DNA of 64,000 nt from positions 1 through 64,000 of the forward strand of contig NZ_LFVY01000021.1 in assembly GCF_001050155.1 (NCBI RefSeq). Direction: 5' to 3'. This stretch comes from Nitratireductor soli (GTDB lineage: Bacteria > Pseudomonadota > Alphaproteobacteria > Rhizobiales > Rhizobiaceae). Position numbers and translations under genes: made by a program. The notes under the pieces are model-generated. The model was not told the DNA's origin. It saw only the letters and a program-made list of their open reading frames with translations, and made no database searches. Shown here piece after piece: positions 62,742-64,000 of this stretch (its first letter is position 1; each line of letters opens with the position of its first letter).

Positions 62742-64000
62742 TCAATCCTTCAGCCAGGGTTGCGACTTCGACTGGAGACGATTTGCAAGAAGGGTCGCCG
62801 CGATCGAGATAACGAGCACGACGACGGTGATCGCATTCGCGAATTGCGGGAAACCTTCAGAGGCGTAGCGATAGGCAAGCACCGAAAGGAGCGGCATCGC
62901 CGGCGTGAACAACAGCACCACAAGCGACAGATCGCGTATGATCTTCACGAACACGATCAGAGCGCCGCTTGCGAGACCTCTTGCTGCCAGCGGCATCGTG
63001 ATGGCAGCAAGCCTGCGTAATGTCCCGGCTCCGGTCATGCGAGCGCTCTCGTCAAGTTCGCCTGAAACCTGCTGGATGACCGCGCGTCCGGTCTGAACGG
63101 AAAACGGCAGCAGATAGGCCGTGGCGGCGATCACCAGCAGAACGAAGGTTCCATAGAGCGCCGGAACGGGACCGAACCCCGCTCCGAACAGGGCGATATA
63201 GGCCGCACCGAAAGCAATTCCCGGCACCAGCAATGGCACAAGGGTAAGCTGGTTGATGGCGGCAGCAATAATGCTGTCCCGATACCTTGCCAGCACGAAA
63301 GCAACCAGCAGACCGACAGCGGTTGTGGTGATCGCCACGGCAACCCCCAGTCCGACAGTGATCGCCGTCGCAGAAAGGATGCCGGGATTGTGCCAGATGC
63401 CTGGCTGCCCCTGAGCGATATCGGCATTCGAACGCCCGATCCAATAATGAAGGTTCCAGCCGGAAAACAACGCAGAGGACGAAGGCGCAAGCGACGACGC
63501 AAACAGGATCACGACAGGAACTATTGTCGTCAGAAAACAGATCACGAAGGCAACGGCAAACAGGGGATATCTCGAGGCGCCAAGCTGGAATCGTTTGGAC
63601 CTGCCCCCTTTCCCGGTCATCGTTGCGTATGATCGCCTACCGGAGATCATCCGGTTGCCGAGCCACAGAAAAACGGCGGAGACGAGGATCAGCAGTATCG
63701 CCAGAACGTATCCGCGTGCCGTCTGACCGATACCGATCATTCCAAACAAACGGGTAGCCAGCGTCTGCATACGCACGGGCAGACCAAGCAATGCCGGAAC
63801 CGCGAAATTGGAAACGGCGCTGGCGAATGTCAGGGAACCCGCAGCGACGACGGCAGGCAAAACCACCGGCAAAACGATGCCGGCGAGAATTCGGCTGCGC
63901 CGTGCCCCTCCAAGTTGCGCCGCCTCCACAAGATCGGAATTGACGGTGGCCAGCGCGGCTACGATCACCGTAAAAGCAAGCGAATAATAGTGCGCAATCA
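62742..64000 (-). CDS. ABC transporter permease, FbpB-like (5' end outside window)
   Basis: The frame is open to the right edge, where the sequence AHYYSLAFTV precedes the first in-window GTG at 63968, so the gene begins outside. Two permease modules are visible, with EAA-like loops LVEAAQLGGARRSRIL and LDESARMTGAGTLRRLAAI. At least eight hydrophobic segments are spread between them. Double-module permeases of this type serve iron(III) or phosphonate importers. It is the upstream gene of the operon. Confidence 0.88.
   Translation of the reverse strand, partial: IAHYYSLAFTVIVAALATVNSDLVEAAQLGGARRSRILAGIVLPVVLPAVVAAGSLTFASAVSNFAVPALLGLPVRMQTLATRLFGMIGIGQTARGYVLAILLILVSAVFLWLGNRMISGRRSYATMTGKGGRSKRFQLGASRYPLFAVAFVICFLTTIVPVVILFASSLAPSSSALFSGWNLHYWIGRSNADIAQGQPGIWHNPGILSATAITVGLGVAVAITTTAVGLLVAFVLARYRDSIIAAAINQLTLVPLLVPGIAFGAAYIALFGAGFGPVPALYGTFVLLVIAATAYLLPFSVQTGRAVIQQVSGELDESARMTGAGTLRRLAAITMPLAARGLASGALIVFVKIIRDLSLVVLLFTPAMPLLSVLAYRYASEGFPQFANAITVVVLVISIAATLLANRLQSKSQPWLKD

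Overview
The window looks like high-GC alphaproteobacterial DNA, most likely order Rhizobiales/Hyphomicrobiales. The signs are a Trb/TraG conjugation block with DUF736, DUF2840, DUF932 and DUF6499-DUF2285 neighbours, a DUF1515-type phage gene, and rhizobial-style ABC importers. It reads as an integrative and conjugative element or plasmid backbone that has taken up a large accessory region, followed by more chromosome-like DNA at the right end.

1-23.1 kb is transfer and maintenance backbone, nearly all on the minus strand. In transcription order within the first block it runs traG, copG-like, trbB, trbC, trbD, trbE, trbJ (running off the left edge). A small cargo block follows (LysR with a nonsense codon, SAM methyltransferase, VOC protein, PadR), then a DUF3363-type relaxase, a lytic transglycosylase, DUF736, a TraF-type peptidase, DUF2840, a RepA-like initiator, an AlpA-like protein and an Xre repressor with a perfect palindromic operator. 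DUF6499-DUF2285, DUF932 and a second DUF736 complete the backbone. A three-gene HNH / unknown / minimal nucleotidyltransferase module sits at 21.5-22.9 kb. A degenerate 3' piece of a parB-like gene (23.1-23.46 kb) marks where the backbone breaks off.

23.5-43.3 kb is a defence island. It opens with a Druantia type III pair (druH, druE) read in one overlapping operon with a C5 DNA methyltransferase and a Vsr nuclease. A convergent predicted nuclease, a large helicase with a nuclease-like C-terminus (Hna-like candidate), an autoinhibited Fic protein and a TetR-controlled membrane gene follow.

43.4-58.2 kb holds two blocks bounded by three same-direction copies of a roughly 75-100 bp repeat. The first block carries a PD-(D/E)XK protein, two large unrecognised proteins, an HNH protein and an AbiEi/AbiEii pair. 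The second carries an Rrf2 regulator, a complete CysP/T/W/A-type sulfate importer and an SLC13/DASS permease. The third repeat copy abuts a LysR gene that has lost its DNA-binding half.

58.3-61.1 kb is a decayed prophage lysis cassette (endolysin, spanins, DUF1515) with several frameshifts. 61.1-64 kb is a histidine phosphatase plus an ABC importer operon that runs off the right edge. Several genes (traG, DUF6499-DUF2285, phage genes) carry single-base frameshifts, some in C runs, so either decay or sequence error must be considered.
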